A stretch of DNA of 64,000 nt. It comes from Agromyces sp. S2-1-8. GTDB taxonomy: Bacteria; Actinomycetota; Actinomycetes; Actinomycetales; Microbacteriaceae. Shown one piece after another: positions 39,759 to 51,250 of the stretch. The translations under genes and the position numbers were made by a program. How positions within the stretch are numbered: the stretch's first letter is position 1; the number at the start of each line of letters is the position of its first letter. The notes below the pieces were generated by a model, which had not been told where the DNA came from, ran no database searches, and worked only from the letters and a program-made list of their open reading frames with translations. The DNA lies in the NCBI RefSeq assembly GCF_021129215.1, contig NZ_JAJOLP010000001.1:3472001-3536000 (forward strand). The letters are read 5' to 3'.

Positions 39759-41506
39759 GATTCGGAGAGCTCGACCGCGAGGTCGATGAACAGCGCTGCC
39801 GACCAGCCGAACGCGGTGGTCGCGGTCGGCGCCTTCTCGCCCGTGAGCGGGTTGAAGTACTCGTGCGGCCCGCCGCCGTGCACGACGAGTGCGACCGTGC
39901 GCTCGGCGAGGTCGTGCGCGAGATCCTCGCGCCCCGACGCCCGCAGGCCTTCGACGATGAGCCGGTTGGTGTTGACCCACACCGGCCCCCGCCACATGCG
40001 CGTCGCCGAGAAGTCGGGGTCGGCGGCCGAGACCGTCGGCACCGACCAGGGCAGCGCGTACCGCTCGGGATCTCCGAGCGCCTCGACGAGCGCCGCGAGC
40101 ACGGGCTCGGGCAGTGCTCCGGTCAGGAGCGGCATGAACCCGACGATCGCGTCGCTCGCGACCGCTTCGCCGGCCGCGCGGGCCTCGAAGCGGCCGGATG
40201 CCTCGTCCCACATGCCGAGCAGGAGCTCGAGCGTGCGCGCGGCACGTGACCGGTGCGCCGCGGGGTCGCCGGCGGCGTCCGCCCCGTAGCGCTCGGCGAG
40301 CCGGGCGAGTTCGAGGTCCTGCAGCACGAGGTAGGCGCCGAGGTCGGGCGCCGTCGTCGGCAGCGGGCCGTCGAAGATCGGGCTGTCGTCGAGTCCCGAC
40401 GAGTAGGGGTGCCCGTACTCGGGCATGCCGTCGCCGTCGAGGTCGCTGCCCGAGAACCACCAGTCCTGCGACCGGCGGATCACGGCGAGCTGCCGCTCCG
40501 CCCATTCGGGGGCATCCTCGACCTCGAGCACCTTGCCGAGCGCCCAGGCCGCGAGCGGCGGCTTCGTGAGCGGCACCGGGGCGTTCGGGTCGGCGATCTG
40601 CGACCCTGCACGCCGCAACCGGTCGCGGTCGGCCTGCGGCAGGTCGTCGCTCGTGGCGAGCACGCCCTCCTCGTGCACGACGTCGGGCAGCTGCCCGTTC
40701 TCGCTCGGGAACCGGAACGCGATCTCGAGCTGCTCGCGCGCGAGCTCGGGGTCGCCGTGGCGCAGGCCCATCGCGATGAAGTACGCGTCCCACTGCCACA
40801 CCCCGACGTAGCCGACCTTCGACGGCACGACGCCGCGCGCGTCGCCGAGGCCGGGCAGTTCGACGATGTTCGCGCCGAGCACCCACCAGCAGAACGCGGC
40901 CATCTGCTGCAGGTCGTCGCGCACGAGCGGGCACTTCGCGAACCAGTCGAGCCACAGGCCCTCGGTGCCCGCGAGGTCGTCACCGTGCGACGTGGATGCC
41001 TCGTGCCGCACGCCGCGGTCGGCCGCCACGTGCAGGCGCACCGAGGGCGCCTCCGGCGCGAGCTCGACTCGGGTCGACTCGCCGTCGGGGGTCGTCCACT
41101 CGACCGAGAGGCCTGCGCCTCCGCCGACCGACAGGGCACCGGCCCCGGCGAACGTGAGCGTCGCCGCGCCGTCGCCGAACTCGATCGCGTGCGGCAGCAC
41201 CCCGGTGACGGGCAGCGCCAGCCCCGAGGCATCCCGCACGGTCAGTTCGTCGATGACGCGGCAGTCGTCGAGCCGGCGCTCGTACTCCGACGTGTGCACG
41301 CGCACGGCCGAAGCAGGGGCGCCGGCGCCGACGCCCCCACGCGCTTCGACCGCCGCGCGGTCGGCCCGGAACACGAGCACGCGCGAACGCGGCAGGGTGA
41401 ACGGGGCCTGCACCAGGTCGAGGTGGCGGCCGGCGAGGCCGGCCAGCGCCGAGGCATCCATGGTCTCGATACGGCGCTGCGCGCCTGCTCGACCGGCCAA
41501 CGTCAT
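39746..41506 (-). CDS. Six-hairpin glycosidase (MGH1/GH63-like)
   Basis: A 586-residue protein with an N-terminal beta-sandwich (about 20-190) and an (alpha/alpha)6 barrel. VGVWQWDAYFIAMGLRHGDP near residue 270, QDWWFSGSDLDGDGMPEYGH near 385 and MWRGPVWVNTNRLI near 520 are typical of the mannosylglycerate hydrolase/GH63-like group of alpha-glycosidases. The ATG at 41506 overlaps the permease stop by 4 bp and follows GGGAGG, so translation runs through a palindromic half-element that encodes residues 3-15 (LAGRAGAQRRIET). A second start at 41461 just after the element lacks a ribosome site. The last three codons and stop lie in another element copy. Likely role: cleaving the sugar imported by the adjacent transporter. 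Confidence 0.82.
   Translation of the reverse strand: MTLAGRAGAQRRIETMDASALAGLAGRHLDLVQAPFTLPRSRVLVFRADRAAVEARGGVGAGAPASAVRVHTSEYERRLDDCRVIDELTVRDASGLALPVTGVLPHAIEFGDGAATLTFAGAGALSVGGGAGLSVEWTTPDGESTRVELAPEAPSVRLHVAADRGVRHEASTSHGDDLAGTEGLWLDWFAKCPLVRDDLQQMAAFCWWVLGANIVELPGLGDARGVVPSKVGYVGVWQWDAYFIAMGLRHGDPELAREQLEIAFRFPSENGQLPDVVHEEGVLATSDDLPQADRDRLRRAGSQIADPNAPVPLTKPPLAAWALGKVLEVEDAPEWAERQLAVIRRSQDWWFSGSDLDGDGMPEYGHPYSSGLDDSPIFDGPLPTTAPDLGAYLVLQDLELARLAERYGADAAGDPAAHRSRAARTLELLLGMWDEASGRFEARAAGEAVASDAIVGFMPLLTGALPEPVLAALVEALGDPERYALPWSVPTVSAADPDFSATRMWRGPVWVNTNRLIVEGLRASGREDLAHDLAERTVALVVHGGGPHEYFNPLTGEKAPTATTAFGWSAALFIDLAVELSESSAE
41462..41498 (-). repeat. Half-unit of the palindromic element at the glycosidase 5' end
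   Basis: A 37-bp half-unit, on the plus strand GGTCTCGATACGGCGCTGC to CTGCTCGACCGGCC, close to the family consensus. It lies within codons 3-15 of the glycosidase, directly after the ATGA overlap with the permease gene. Confidence 0.85.
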
Positions 41507-42444
41507 CGCCCTCCCAGTCCCGAGGCGGCCATGCTGTTGAGGATGCGGCGCTGCCCGATGACGAACACGATGAGCATCGGGATCGTCGAGATCGCGCTCG
41601 CGGCCATCACGAGGCCGTAGTTCACCGAACCGAACTGTCCCTGGAAGCTCGACAGCAGCAGCGGCACCGTGAACAGGTCGGGCGTGTTCAGCAGCACGAG
41701 CGGGAACAGGAAGGCGTTCCACACGTCGAGCGCGACGATGATGCTGAGCGCCGCGAGACCCGGCTTCAGGTTCGGCAGGATGATGCTCCAGAAGATGCGC
41801 CAGCGTCCGGCGCCGTCGACGAGTGCCGCCTCCTCGAGCTCCCTCGGCAGGCTCAGCACGAACTGGCGCATGAGGAACACTGCGAACGGGTTCGCAAGCA
41901 GGCCGGGCACGATGAGCGCGAGGTGCGAGTCGACCCAGCCGAGCTGCGTCATGAGCAGGTAGAACGGGATGAGCGTGACCTGCTTCGGGATCATCTGCGT
42001 CGCGAGGAACACGATGAACAGCACCTTCGCGCCGCGGAAGCGGATGCGCGCGAACGCGTAACCGGCCATGGCGGCCGTGAGCAGCGTGCCGGCCACGACG
42101 AGCGCGGCGATGTACAGGCTGTTGAGGTACGCCTGGCCGAACGGCACCGCGTTCCAGGCATCGACGTAGTTGTCGAACGTCCAGGGCTGCGGCAGGAACG
42201 CGAGCGGGTCCTGCAGCAGCTGCGGCAGCGTCTTGAACGAGGTCAGCAGCATCCAGAGGAACGGGAAGACCATCGCGAGGCCGCCGACCACGAGTGCGAC
42301 GTGCAGCACGGTCGAGCTGAGGCGGCGCTTGCCCTTGCCCGTGCGGGGCGCCGACGGGCGGTACCCGGGCGCGCTCATCGCGACCGTCGAGTCGGTCAGC
42401 GGCGTCTGCGTGCCGTCGGCGAGGCGCGGATTCGTGAGACTCAT
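41503..42444 (-). CDS. Carbohydrate ABC transporter permease (MalG/UgpE-like)
   Basis: A 313-residue inner-membrane protein with six hydrophobic segments after a 45-residue polar N terminus. The ABC-docking loop is PRELEEAALVDGAGRWRIFW near residue 205, and YAFARIRFRGAKVLF is another conserved feature. The ATG at 42444 overlaps the partner permease by 4 bp. It forms the channel with the MalF-like partner. The sugar is unknown but is probably the substrate of the glycosidase encoded next. Confidence 0.95.
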   Translation of the reverse strand: MSLTNPRLADGTQTPLTDSTVAMSAPGYRPSAPRTGKGKRRLSSTVLHVALVVGGLAMVFPFLWMLLTSFKTLPQLLQDPLAFLPQPWTFDNYVDAWNAVPFGQAYLNSLYIAALVVAGTLLTAAMAGYAFARIRFRGAKVLFIVFLATQMIPKQVTLIPFYLLMTQLGWVDSHLALIVPGLLANPFAVFLMRQFVLSLPRELEEAALVDGAGRWRIFWSIILPNLKPGLAALSIIVALDVWNAFLFPLVLLNTPDLFTVPLLLSSFQGQFGSVNYGLVMAASAISTIPMLIVFVIGQRRILNSMAASGLGGR

Positions 42445-43412
42445 GCTTCGTCGTCCTCGTAGTGCACGAACTTCTTCTGGGCGCCGAATTGGATCGCCGT
42501 GATGATGAGCGTCAGCACGAGCAGGATGACGCTCGCCGCGCTCGACGGCCCGATCTCGAACTTGCCGAAGCCGAGATCGTAGATGTGGTAGACGATCGTG
42601 CGCGTCGCGTTGTCGGGCCCGGCGTTCTGCACGAGCACGTAGACCGTGTCGAACGTCTGCAGCGAGGAGATGAACGCGACGACCGACGAGAAGAACACGA
42701 TCGGCGAGAGCAGCGGCAGGCGGACGCTCGTGAACAGGCGCCACGGACCGGCGCCGTCGATGCGTGCGGCCTCGATGACCGAGGGTGAGATGTTCTGGAG
42801 GCCCGCGAGGAAGATCACCACGTTGAGGCCGAGCGACGACCAGATCGTCACGATGCAGACCGCGAGCAGCGCGAGCTTCGGGTCCTGCAGCCAGTCGGGC
42901 GGCGCGATGCCGAAGATCTTCGAGATCGCCGTCGAGAGCACGCCGTCGCCGCGGAACATCTGCTGCCAGATCATCGCGACCGCGACGGTCGACGTGACGA
43001 CCGGTGCGAAGAACAGAATGAGGTAGAGCGTCCGCGTCTTCAGCTTCTCGAGCGCGACCGCGATGATCACGGCGAGCCCCAGGCCGATCGGCACGGTGAC
43101 GAACGCGATGATCAGCGTGTTGACGATCGACTTCCAGAGCAACTCGTCCTGGAACTGGGCCGTGAAGTTCTCGAACCCGACCCAGGTCAGGTCGCCGAGG
43201 CCGTCCCAGCTCGCGAACGCGAGCACGAGGCTCGCGGCGAACGGCACGACTACGAACAGCGCCATGCCGAAGAGCTGGGGCGCGATGAAGACGTACCCCC
43301 AACGCCGGTCGCGGCGACGCCAGGCCGGCTCCTTGCGGAACCGGCCCGGCGTGGGGGCGGATGCCGCAGGGAGGTCCTGCAGCATCCGCTCACCGGAAGC
43401 GATCTGACTCAC
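42441..43412 (-). CDS. Carbohydrate ABC transporter permease (MalF/UgpA-like)
   Basis: A 323-residue inner-membrane permease with six hydrophobic segments. GYVFIAPQLFGMALFVVVPF near residue 38 is the first segment and PSVIEAARIDGAGPWRLFTS near 210 is the docking loop. It lies 2 bp after the binding-protein gene and overlaps the MalG-like gene by 4 bp. No ATPase gene is in the operon, so a shared MsiK-type ATPase encoded elsewhere is expected, as is common in actinobacteria. Confidence 0.95.
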   Translation of the reverse strand: MSQIASGERMLQDLPAASAPTPGRFRKEPAWRRRDRRWGYVFIAPQLFGMALFVVVPFAASLVLAFASWDGLGDLTWVGFENFTAQFQDELLWKSIVNTLIIAFVTVPIGLGLAVIIAVALEKLKTRTLYLILFFAPVVTSTVAVAMIWQQMFRGDGVLSTAISKIFGIAPPDWLQDPKLALLAVCIVTIWSSLGLNVVIFLAGLQNISPSVIEAARIDGAGPWRLFTSVRLPLLSPIVFFSSVVAFISSLQTFDTVYVLVQNAGPDNATRTIVYHIYDLGFGKFEIGPSSAASVILLVLTLIITAIQFGAQKKFVHYEDDEA

Positions 43413-43414
43413 GT

Positions 43415-44716
43415 CTATTCGCCCGACTTCTCCGCGACGAGGTCGGCGGCGGCGTCCAGCGTCGCCTGCGCGTCGGCCTTGCCCTCGTAGAGCTTCAGGA
43501 ACTCGTCGCTGATGTCGATCGAGAGCCCGGGCACGCGCGCCTCGGGGGCGTAGTCCTCGAAGCCGATGTCGCGCATGTCGAGGAAGGTCTGCGCGTGCGC
43601 GGGGTAGCCGTCCTCGAGCACGACCTCGTCGGCGCCCTTGATCGACGGGACCGCGTTGCCGCCGCCCTCGAGCCGGAACTTCTGGCCCTCGGCGCTCAGG
43701 AACTCGGTCCAGAACGTGAACGCCGCATCCTTCGCGTCGGTCTTGCCGTTGATCGCGAGGTACGAGGCGGCGACGCCCGTCGGGGCCTCCTGACCGTCAG
43801 GAGTCGGCCAGCGAACGATGTCGTAGTTGTCGGGGTTTCCGGCCGTCTGGACGGTTCCGATCGTGTAGCGACCCTGCACGAAGAAGCCCGCCTTGTCGGT
43901 CACGAAGACGCTGTCGGCGCCCGCGCCCTCGGGCAGCGTGTCGGCGACGACGAACGTGCCGTCCTGGAAGAGACCGCCGAACTCGTCGAGTGCCTTCACG
44001 CTCGCGGCGTCGGTGTTGGCCGTGAACGCGCCCGACTCGTCGTACGGCGCAGGCAGGCCCTGCGACGACAGCCAGCTCCAATGGGTGGCCCAGTAGTTCC
44101 AGAACATCGTGCCCGTGAGGCCGGCGTCCTTGAGCTTGGCGTTCATCTCGAGGTACTTGTCGGTCGTCCACTCGCCGTTCTCGGCGAGCGTCGCCGGGTC
44201 TTCGGTGATGCCGGCCGCCTCGAGCGCCGCCTTGTCGTACCAGAGCACGTCGGGGTTCGAGTCGTTCGGGGCGCCGTAGTACTCGCCCTCCTTCTCGGCC
44301 ACGCCGAACAGGCCCGGGTAGAAGTCGTCGGGCTTGGTCTGGCTGTCCTTCGACTCCATGAGCTTCTTGAGCGGCATGAGCCGGCCCGAGTCGACGAACT
44401 GGCCCATCTTGTCGTCGCCGACGTAGAACACGTCGGGCGCCGTGTTGCTTGCGAGCTGGGCGAGCAGCTTCGAGTGGTAGTCGCCGTAGTCGGCCACCGG
44501 CTGGAGCTTGACGGTGATGTCGGGGTGGCGCTTCATGAACTCCTTGTTGAAGTCCTCGTAGCGGGTGAGCTCCTCTGCGGTGCCCCAGGTCGACCACACC
44601 ACGGTGTTCTCGTCGTTGCCACCTCCCCCGCCGCTGCACGCCGCGAGTCCGATCGCGATGGCGCTCGCAGCACCGATCGCCAGCAGACGCCTCATCTTCG
44701 AGTTCGAGCGGGCCAT
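43415..44716 (-). CDS. Family 1 sugar-binding lipoprotein
   Basis: A 433-residue extracytoplasmic binding protein. The signal peptide RRLLAIGAASAIAIG ends in the lipobox GLAAC, and a glycine linker follows. Typical family 1 stretches are VVWSTWGTAEELTRYEDFNK, APDVFYVGDDKMGQF and GAPNDSNPDVLWYDKAALEA. It is first in an operon with two permeases and a glycosidase. The promoter (44788-44816) overlaps a GntR-type operator shared with the beta-galactosidase region. Confidence 0.95.
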   Translation of the reverse strand: MARSNSKMRRLLAIGAASAIAIGLAACSGGGGGNDENTVVWSTWGTAEELTRYEDFNKEFMKRHPDITVKLQPVADYGDYHSKLLAQLASNTAPDVFYVGDDKMGQFVDSGRLMPLKKLMESKDSQTKPDDFYPGLFGVAEKEGEYYGAPNDSNPDVLWYDKAALEAAGITEDPATLAENGEWTTDKYLEMNAKLKDAGLTGTMFWNYWATHWSWLSSQGLPAPYDESGAFTANTDAASVKALDEFGGLFQDGTFVVADTLPEGAGADSVFVTDKAGFFVQGRYTIGTVQTAGNPDNYDIVRWPTPDGQEAPTGVAASYLAINGKTDAKDAAFTFWTEFLSAEGQKFRLEGGGNAVPSIKGADEVVLEDGYPAHAQTFLDMRDIGFEDYAPEARVPGLSIDISDEFLKLYEGKADAQATLDAAADLVAEKSGE

Positions 44717-44787
44717 TCCGCTACCTCTTTCGTCATTGCAGGAGGAGCCGGCGTGGGGAGCCGGCGTGAGGGGGATTGCTCGTCATT

Positions 44788-44816
44788 ATTCTGTATACAA
44801 AACTCAATTCCGTCAA
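44788..44816 (-). promoter_or_regulatory. Promoter and GntR operator of the sugar ABC operon
   Basis: On the minus strand TTGACG (44816-44811), a 17-bp spacer and CAGAAT (44793-44788) look like a sigma-70-type promoter. The palindromic core ATTCTGTATACAAA on the plus strand (44788-44801) overlaps the -10 box and matches the operator at 38404-38415, so a repressor bound there would block RNA polymerase. Confidence 0.7.
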
Positions 44817-44981
44817 GGTGCGGCAGGTCACGAACGCGCAACGGCATACCCAGTCGGTGCGTCATTCACGTGCGGAGGCGTGTCGCACCCGGTTCTGCGC
44901 GATGCCGATGCGCGAAACGCCGCTCCACTCCTGACTTGCGCACGGACGCGCGAGTTCACACTGCTCGGCGGCGCGCAAACG
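44817..44981. other. Intergenic stretch with no recognised feature
   Basis: Part of the 325-bp gap between the sugar operon and asd. Apart from the promoter on one side and the hairpin on the other, I see no coding-like frame, RNA or repeat here. Confidence 0.5.
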
Positions 44982-45019
44982 ACGGATGCCCCATGGCCGA
45001 TCGGCCACGGGGCATCCGT
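44982..45019 (-). terminator. Long terminator-like hairpin after asd
   Basis: ACGGATGCCCCATGGCCGA (44982-45000) pairs with TCGGCCACGGGGCATCCGT (45001-45019) over 19 bp with one mismatch. It is 22 bp past the asd stop codon on the minus strand. Only a short TTT follows. It ends the lysC-asd transcript before the sugar operon. Confidence 0.7.
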
Positions 45020-45041
45020 GTCGTACTGGGTGAGGTGAACG

Positions 45042-47554
<2,513 letters not shown>

Positions 47555-47666
47555 GGGGCCTCCAGGGGGTTCTGGGCGCGCGCGGGCCGACGGGCCCGTC
47601 GTCGGATGCTTCATCATACGGCGGCCCGCATGCACGCCCCGCCATGTGACGCCGGGCGGCGCCCGC

Positions 47667-48050
47667 TCACTCGCCGTGCGGGCGCGGCATGTACCACTCG
47701 GTGAACTCGGACGCACGGCCGTCGGGCGCGAAGCGGATCACCCACAGGTTGAGGTAGTCGCGTTCGGCCGGGTACTCGGTGCGCCCCTGCACGAGCGCGA
47801 GGTCGGATGCCTCGTGCACGGCGCTCCACTCGAACGACCACTCGCCGTCGGCGTCGGCGTGCTCGAGCCAGCCGGTGACGATGCCCTCGTGCCCGCGCAG
47901 GGGTTCCGCGTCGGGCGCCAGGAGGTAGATCGCGTCGTCGGTGAAGAGGGCGCGGATGTCGTCGGGGTCGTTGCTGCGCCACGCCCTGACGTACCCGTCG
48001 ACCCAGGTCGCGGTGCGTTCGGATGCCTGCTCGCGCTTCGTCTCGGTCAT
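47667..48050 (-). CDS. Nuclear transport factor 2-like (SnoaL-type) protein
   Basis: A 127-residue single-domain protein with the cone fold typical of the NTF2/SnoaL superfamily. [20 protein letters not shown] near residue 18 is the opening helix pair, followed by [20 protein letters not shown] and the C-terminal strands [21 protein letters not shown]. Members include small-molecule isomerases, cyclases and binding proteins. No substrate can be inferred. It lies alone between recR and lysC. Confidence 0.8.
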   Translation of the reverse strand: MTETKREQASERTATWVDGYVRAWRSNDPDDIRALFTDDAIYLLAPDAEPLRGHEGIVTGWLEHADADGEWSFEWSAVHEASDLALVQGRTEYPAERDYLNLWVIRFAPDGRASEFTEWYMPRPHGE

Positions 48051-48216
48051 GCCTTCGGTCTACGCGCGCCGCGGGCGTGCGTCAACCGCCCGGCGGCGCA
48101 CTCCCCCCGCCGGCTCGCGCCGAGCTCACCCGCCGAACGTGCGGTCGCGGCCCTGAATCGGACGACGAGTGCACGCTCGACGCGAGGGGCTTCCTTCGAA
48201 CGATGGAATGGGCCCG

Positions 48217-48813
48217 TCAGGTGACGACGCGACGCCCTTCGAACGCACGACCGAGCGTGACCTCGTCGGCGTACTCGAGGTCGCCGCCCACCGGCAGGCC
48301 CGAGGCGAGTCGCGTCACCTTGATCTCGAGGGTGGTGAGCAGCCGGCTGAGGTAGGTCGCCGTCGCCTCGCCCTCGAGGTTGGGGTCGGTCGCGATGATG
48401 ACCTCGGTGACCGAGCCGTCGGCGAGCCGCTGCATGAGCTGTCGGATGCGCAGCTCGTCGGGGCCGATGCCGTCGATCGGGCTGATCGCGCCGCCGAGCA
48501 CGTGGTACAGCCCTCGGAACTCGCGGGTGCGCTCGATCGCCACCACGTCCTTGGCCTCCTCGACGACGCAGATGAACGACGGGTCGCGCCGCGGGTCGCG
48601 GCAGATCGAGCAGGTCGCCTGCTCGGAGACGTTGCCGCAGATCTCGCAGAAGCGCACCTTGTCGCGGATCTGGAGGAGGATCTCGGCGAGGCGCGAGACG
48701 TCGAAGTGCTCGGTCTGCACGATGTGGAACGCGATGCGCTGCGCCGACTTCGGCCCGATGCCGGGCAGCCGGCCGAGCTCGTCGATCAGTTCTTGGACGA
48801 TGCCTTCGTACAC
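48217..48813 (-). CDS. recR: Recombination mediator protein RecR
   Basis: A 198-residue DNA-binding protein that, with RecO, loads RecA on SSB-coated single strands. It has the helix-hairpin-helix [20 protein letters not shown], the C4 zinc finger [18 protein letters not shown] near residue 58, and the Toprim domain starting [19 protein letters not shown]. Length is normal. It starts 3 bp after dnaX. The YbaB/EbfC gene often found between dnaX and recR is absent. Confidence 0.97.
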   Translation of the reverse strand: MYEGIVQELIDELGRLPGIGPKSAQRIAFHIVQTEHFDVSRLAEILLQIRDKVRFCEICGNVSEQATCSICRDPRRDPSFICVVEEAKDVVAIERTREFRGLYHVLGGAISPIDGIGPDELRIRQLMQRLADGSVTEVIIATDPNLEGEATATYLSRLLTTLEIKVTRLASGLPVGGDLEYADEVTLGRAFEGRRVVT

Positions 48814-48816
48814 GGG

Positions 48817-51168
48817 CTACACACGCTCCCCGAAGCCGCTGCCTGGGACCTCGATCTCTTCGAGGAAGGTCGCGCCGAGCACCTCGCGGACGACCGCCTC
48901 GCCGTACCGCTGGATACCGCCGTCGGTCGTCGCGGCCGCCTGGCGCGGCCGGCTCGGTGCCGGCCGTGGGGCTGTTGCGGGCCGGGTCGGCGCAGGCGGG
49001 TCGAACCGCTCGGGTTCGGGACCGGGATCGAACGGCGGCTCGTCGTCGATGGGCGGCGCCTCGCTGTCGTCGGGCACGAAATCGGGCGCGTCGCTCGTGG
49101 CCTCGGGGCGAGTGCCCGGAGCGACCGGCGCCGGCTCGGCGGCCGGTCGCTCGGCGAGTGCGGTCGCGGTGCGGGCGAGCGGCGCGGCCGTGCCCGCGTC
49201 GGATGCGGGTTCGGGGTCGCGCGGAATGGCGACCGTCGCCCACGAGTCGACGGGCCCCGACGAGGCGGGCGTGACGGTGCTCGGCGCGTTCGGCGTCGCG
49301 TCGACCGCGGGCGCCGAGGCCCCTGCCCGATTCGGCGTCGCGGAGTCTGATGCCGGGCTCGCCGGCGCGGCGACCAGCGCCCCGGCGCCATCGCCGCTCG
49401 GGCGCGTGGGTGCCGACGGGGGCGTCTCGGGACGTGCGGAACCGCCCGGCGCGCCGCCGCCGATGACGCGCGGGACGAACTTGACCGTCACCCCGAGCAC
49501 CTCGTCGATCGCCGCACGGAGCAGCTCGGCCGAGTTCTGCGCACCTGTGCCGTTGCGCAGGCCCTCGACGTCGCCCGCGCTCGTGAAGCCGAGCACGAGG
49601 ACTGCCTCGTCGGTGCGGTACTCGAGCACCTGGGCCGTCAGCGCCGCCATCCATGCCGTGCGCTTCTTGCGCTGGAGCACGCTCAGCACCTCGGGCCAGG
49701 CGTCGCGCATCTGCTGCACGGTGATCGGCCCGCTCGGACGCACGAACGCCGGTTCGGCCGGGGACGTGTCGGCCACCGGAGGCCCGGCCGACGGTTCGGC
49801 GGACGCCGGAGGGGTCTCGGGCATGACGGCCGAGATCACCTCGGACGCCCGGGCGGGCTCGGCCGCCGCGGGCTCGGTACCGCGGGCGGGGCGCGCGGGC
49901 TCGACCGGGACCCGCGGTGCCTCGGCGGCGCGCGGAGCCGGCGCCTCGGCTCGGACGGCAGCGGGCGTGCCGGCAGGCGGCGCGATCGGCGCCGCCGCTC
50001 CCCCGGCGCCGACCTGGCGCTCGAGGCGCTCGACGCGCGCGAGCGCACCGCGCTCGGTGTCGTCGCTCGACGGCACGAGCACGCGCGCGAGCATGAGTTC
50101 GAGATGCAGGCGCGGGGAGGTCGCACCGGTCATCTCGGTGAGGGTCTGGCTGACGAGATCGGCGACCCGGGAGAGCTCGGCCGGGCCGAACGACTGCGCC
50201 TGCACGGCCATGCGCGCCAGTTCGTCTTCGGGGACGCCCCGCAGCACGGCGGCCGCGGCCTCGGGCGTCGAGGCCGCGACGACGATGAGGTCGCGCAGCC
50301 GCTCGAGCAGGTCTTCGACGAATCGACGAGGGTCTTGGCCCGTCTGCACGACGCGGTCGGCCGCAGCGAACGCGCCGGCGGCGTCGTGCGCGCCGATCGC
50401 GTCGATGACCTCGTCGAGGAGGGCCCCGTGCGTGTAGCCGAGCAGCGCGACCGCGCGCTCGTAGTCGATCGCCGAACCCTCGGAGCCCGCGATCAGCTGG
50501 TCGAGCAGCGACAGGGTGTCACGGGGCGACCCGCCGCCGGCCCGCACGACGAGTGCGAGCACGCCGGGTTCGACCGCGATGCCCTCTTCGTTGCAGAGCT
50601 GCTGCACGTACTCGAGCATCGGCGCGGGCGGAACGAGCCGGAACGGATAGTGGTGCGTGCGCGACCGGATCGTGCCGAGCACCTTGTCGGGCTCGGTCGT
50701 CGCGAAGATGAACTTGATGTGCTCGGGCGGCTCTTCGACGATCTTCAGCAGCGCGTTGAAGCCGCCGGAGGTCACCATGTGCGCCTCGTCGATGATGAAG
50801 ATCTTGTAGCGGTCGCGCGCGGGGGCGAAGATCGCCCGCTCGCGCAGGTCGCGGGCGTCGTCGACACCGCCGTGGCTCGCCGCGTCGATCTCGACGACGT
50901 CGAGCGAGCCGCCCCCGCCGCGCGACAGCTCGACGCAGCTCGGGCACACACCGCACGGGGCGTCGGTCGGCCCCTCGGCGCAGTTGAGGCAACGCGCGAG
51001 GATGCGAGCGGAAGTCGTCTTGCCGCACCCGCGCGGCCCGCTGAACAGGTAGGCGTGATTGACCCGATCGGTGCGGAGCGCCGTCATCAGCGGCTCCGTC
51101 ACCTGGGACTGGCCGATCATCTCGGCGAACGTCTCTGGCCGGTAGCGGCGATATAGGGCGGTGACCAC
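48817..51168 (-). CDS. dnaX: DNA polymerase III subunit gamma/tau
   Basis: A 783-residue clamp-loader ATPase. Walker A is FSGPRGCGKTTSARILA near residue 45, the zinc module is CLNCAEGPTDAPCGVCPSC near 63, the DExx box is KIFIIDEAHMVT near 122 and sensor 1 is FIFATTEPDK. Domain III ends near residue 370. A long Pro/Ala-rich disordered region follows, with a small folded piece RDAWPEVLSVLQRKKRTAWM near 485. The C-terminal end is KYG-like (IQRYGEAVVREVLGATFLEE). No frameshift signal for a shorter gamma form is evident. It is transcribed with recR. Confidence 0.96.
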   Translation of the reverse strand: MVTALYRRYRPETFAEMIGQSQVTEPLMTALRTDRVNHAYLFSGPRGCGKTTSARILARCLNCAEGPTDAPCGVCPSCVELSRGGGGSLDVVEIDAASHGGVDDARDLRERAIFAPARDRYKIFIIDEAHMVTSGGFNALLKIVEEPPEHIKFIFATTEPDKVLGTIRSRTHHYPFRLVPPAPMLEYVQQLCNEEGIAVEPGVLALVVRAGGGSPRDTLSLLDQLIAGSEGSAIDYERAVALLGYTHGALLDEVIDAIGAHDAAGAFAAADRVVQTGQDPRRFVEDLLERLRDLIVVAASTPEAAAAVLRGVPEDELARMAVQAQSFGPAELSRVADLVSQTLTEMTGATSPRLHLELMLARVLVPSSDDTERGALARVERLERQVGAGGAAAPIAPPAGTPAAVRAEAPAPRAAEAPRVPVEPARPARGTEPAAAEPARASEVISAVMPETPPASAEPSAGPPVADTSPAEPAFVRPSGPITVQQMRDAWPEVLSVLQRKKRTAWMAALTAQVLEYRTDEAVLVLGFTSAGDVEGLRNGTGAQNSAELLRAAIDEVLGVTVKFVPRVIGGGAPGGSARPETPPSAPTRPSGDGAGALVAAPASPASDSATPNRAGASAPAVDATPNAPSTVTPASSGPVDSWATVAIPRDPEPASDAGTAAPLARTATALAERPAAEPAPVAPGTRPEATSDAPDFVPDDSEAPPIDDEPPFDPGPEPERFDPPAPTRPATAPRPAPSRPRQAAATTDGGIQRYGEAVVREVLGATFLEEIEVPGSGFGERV

Positions 51169-51250
51169 GCATCAATCGTAGTTGCCGCGTCCGACACGGC
51201 ATCCGGATGCCTCGGGCGTACGATGCTCGGACGGAAGGAGCGTGATCACG

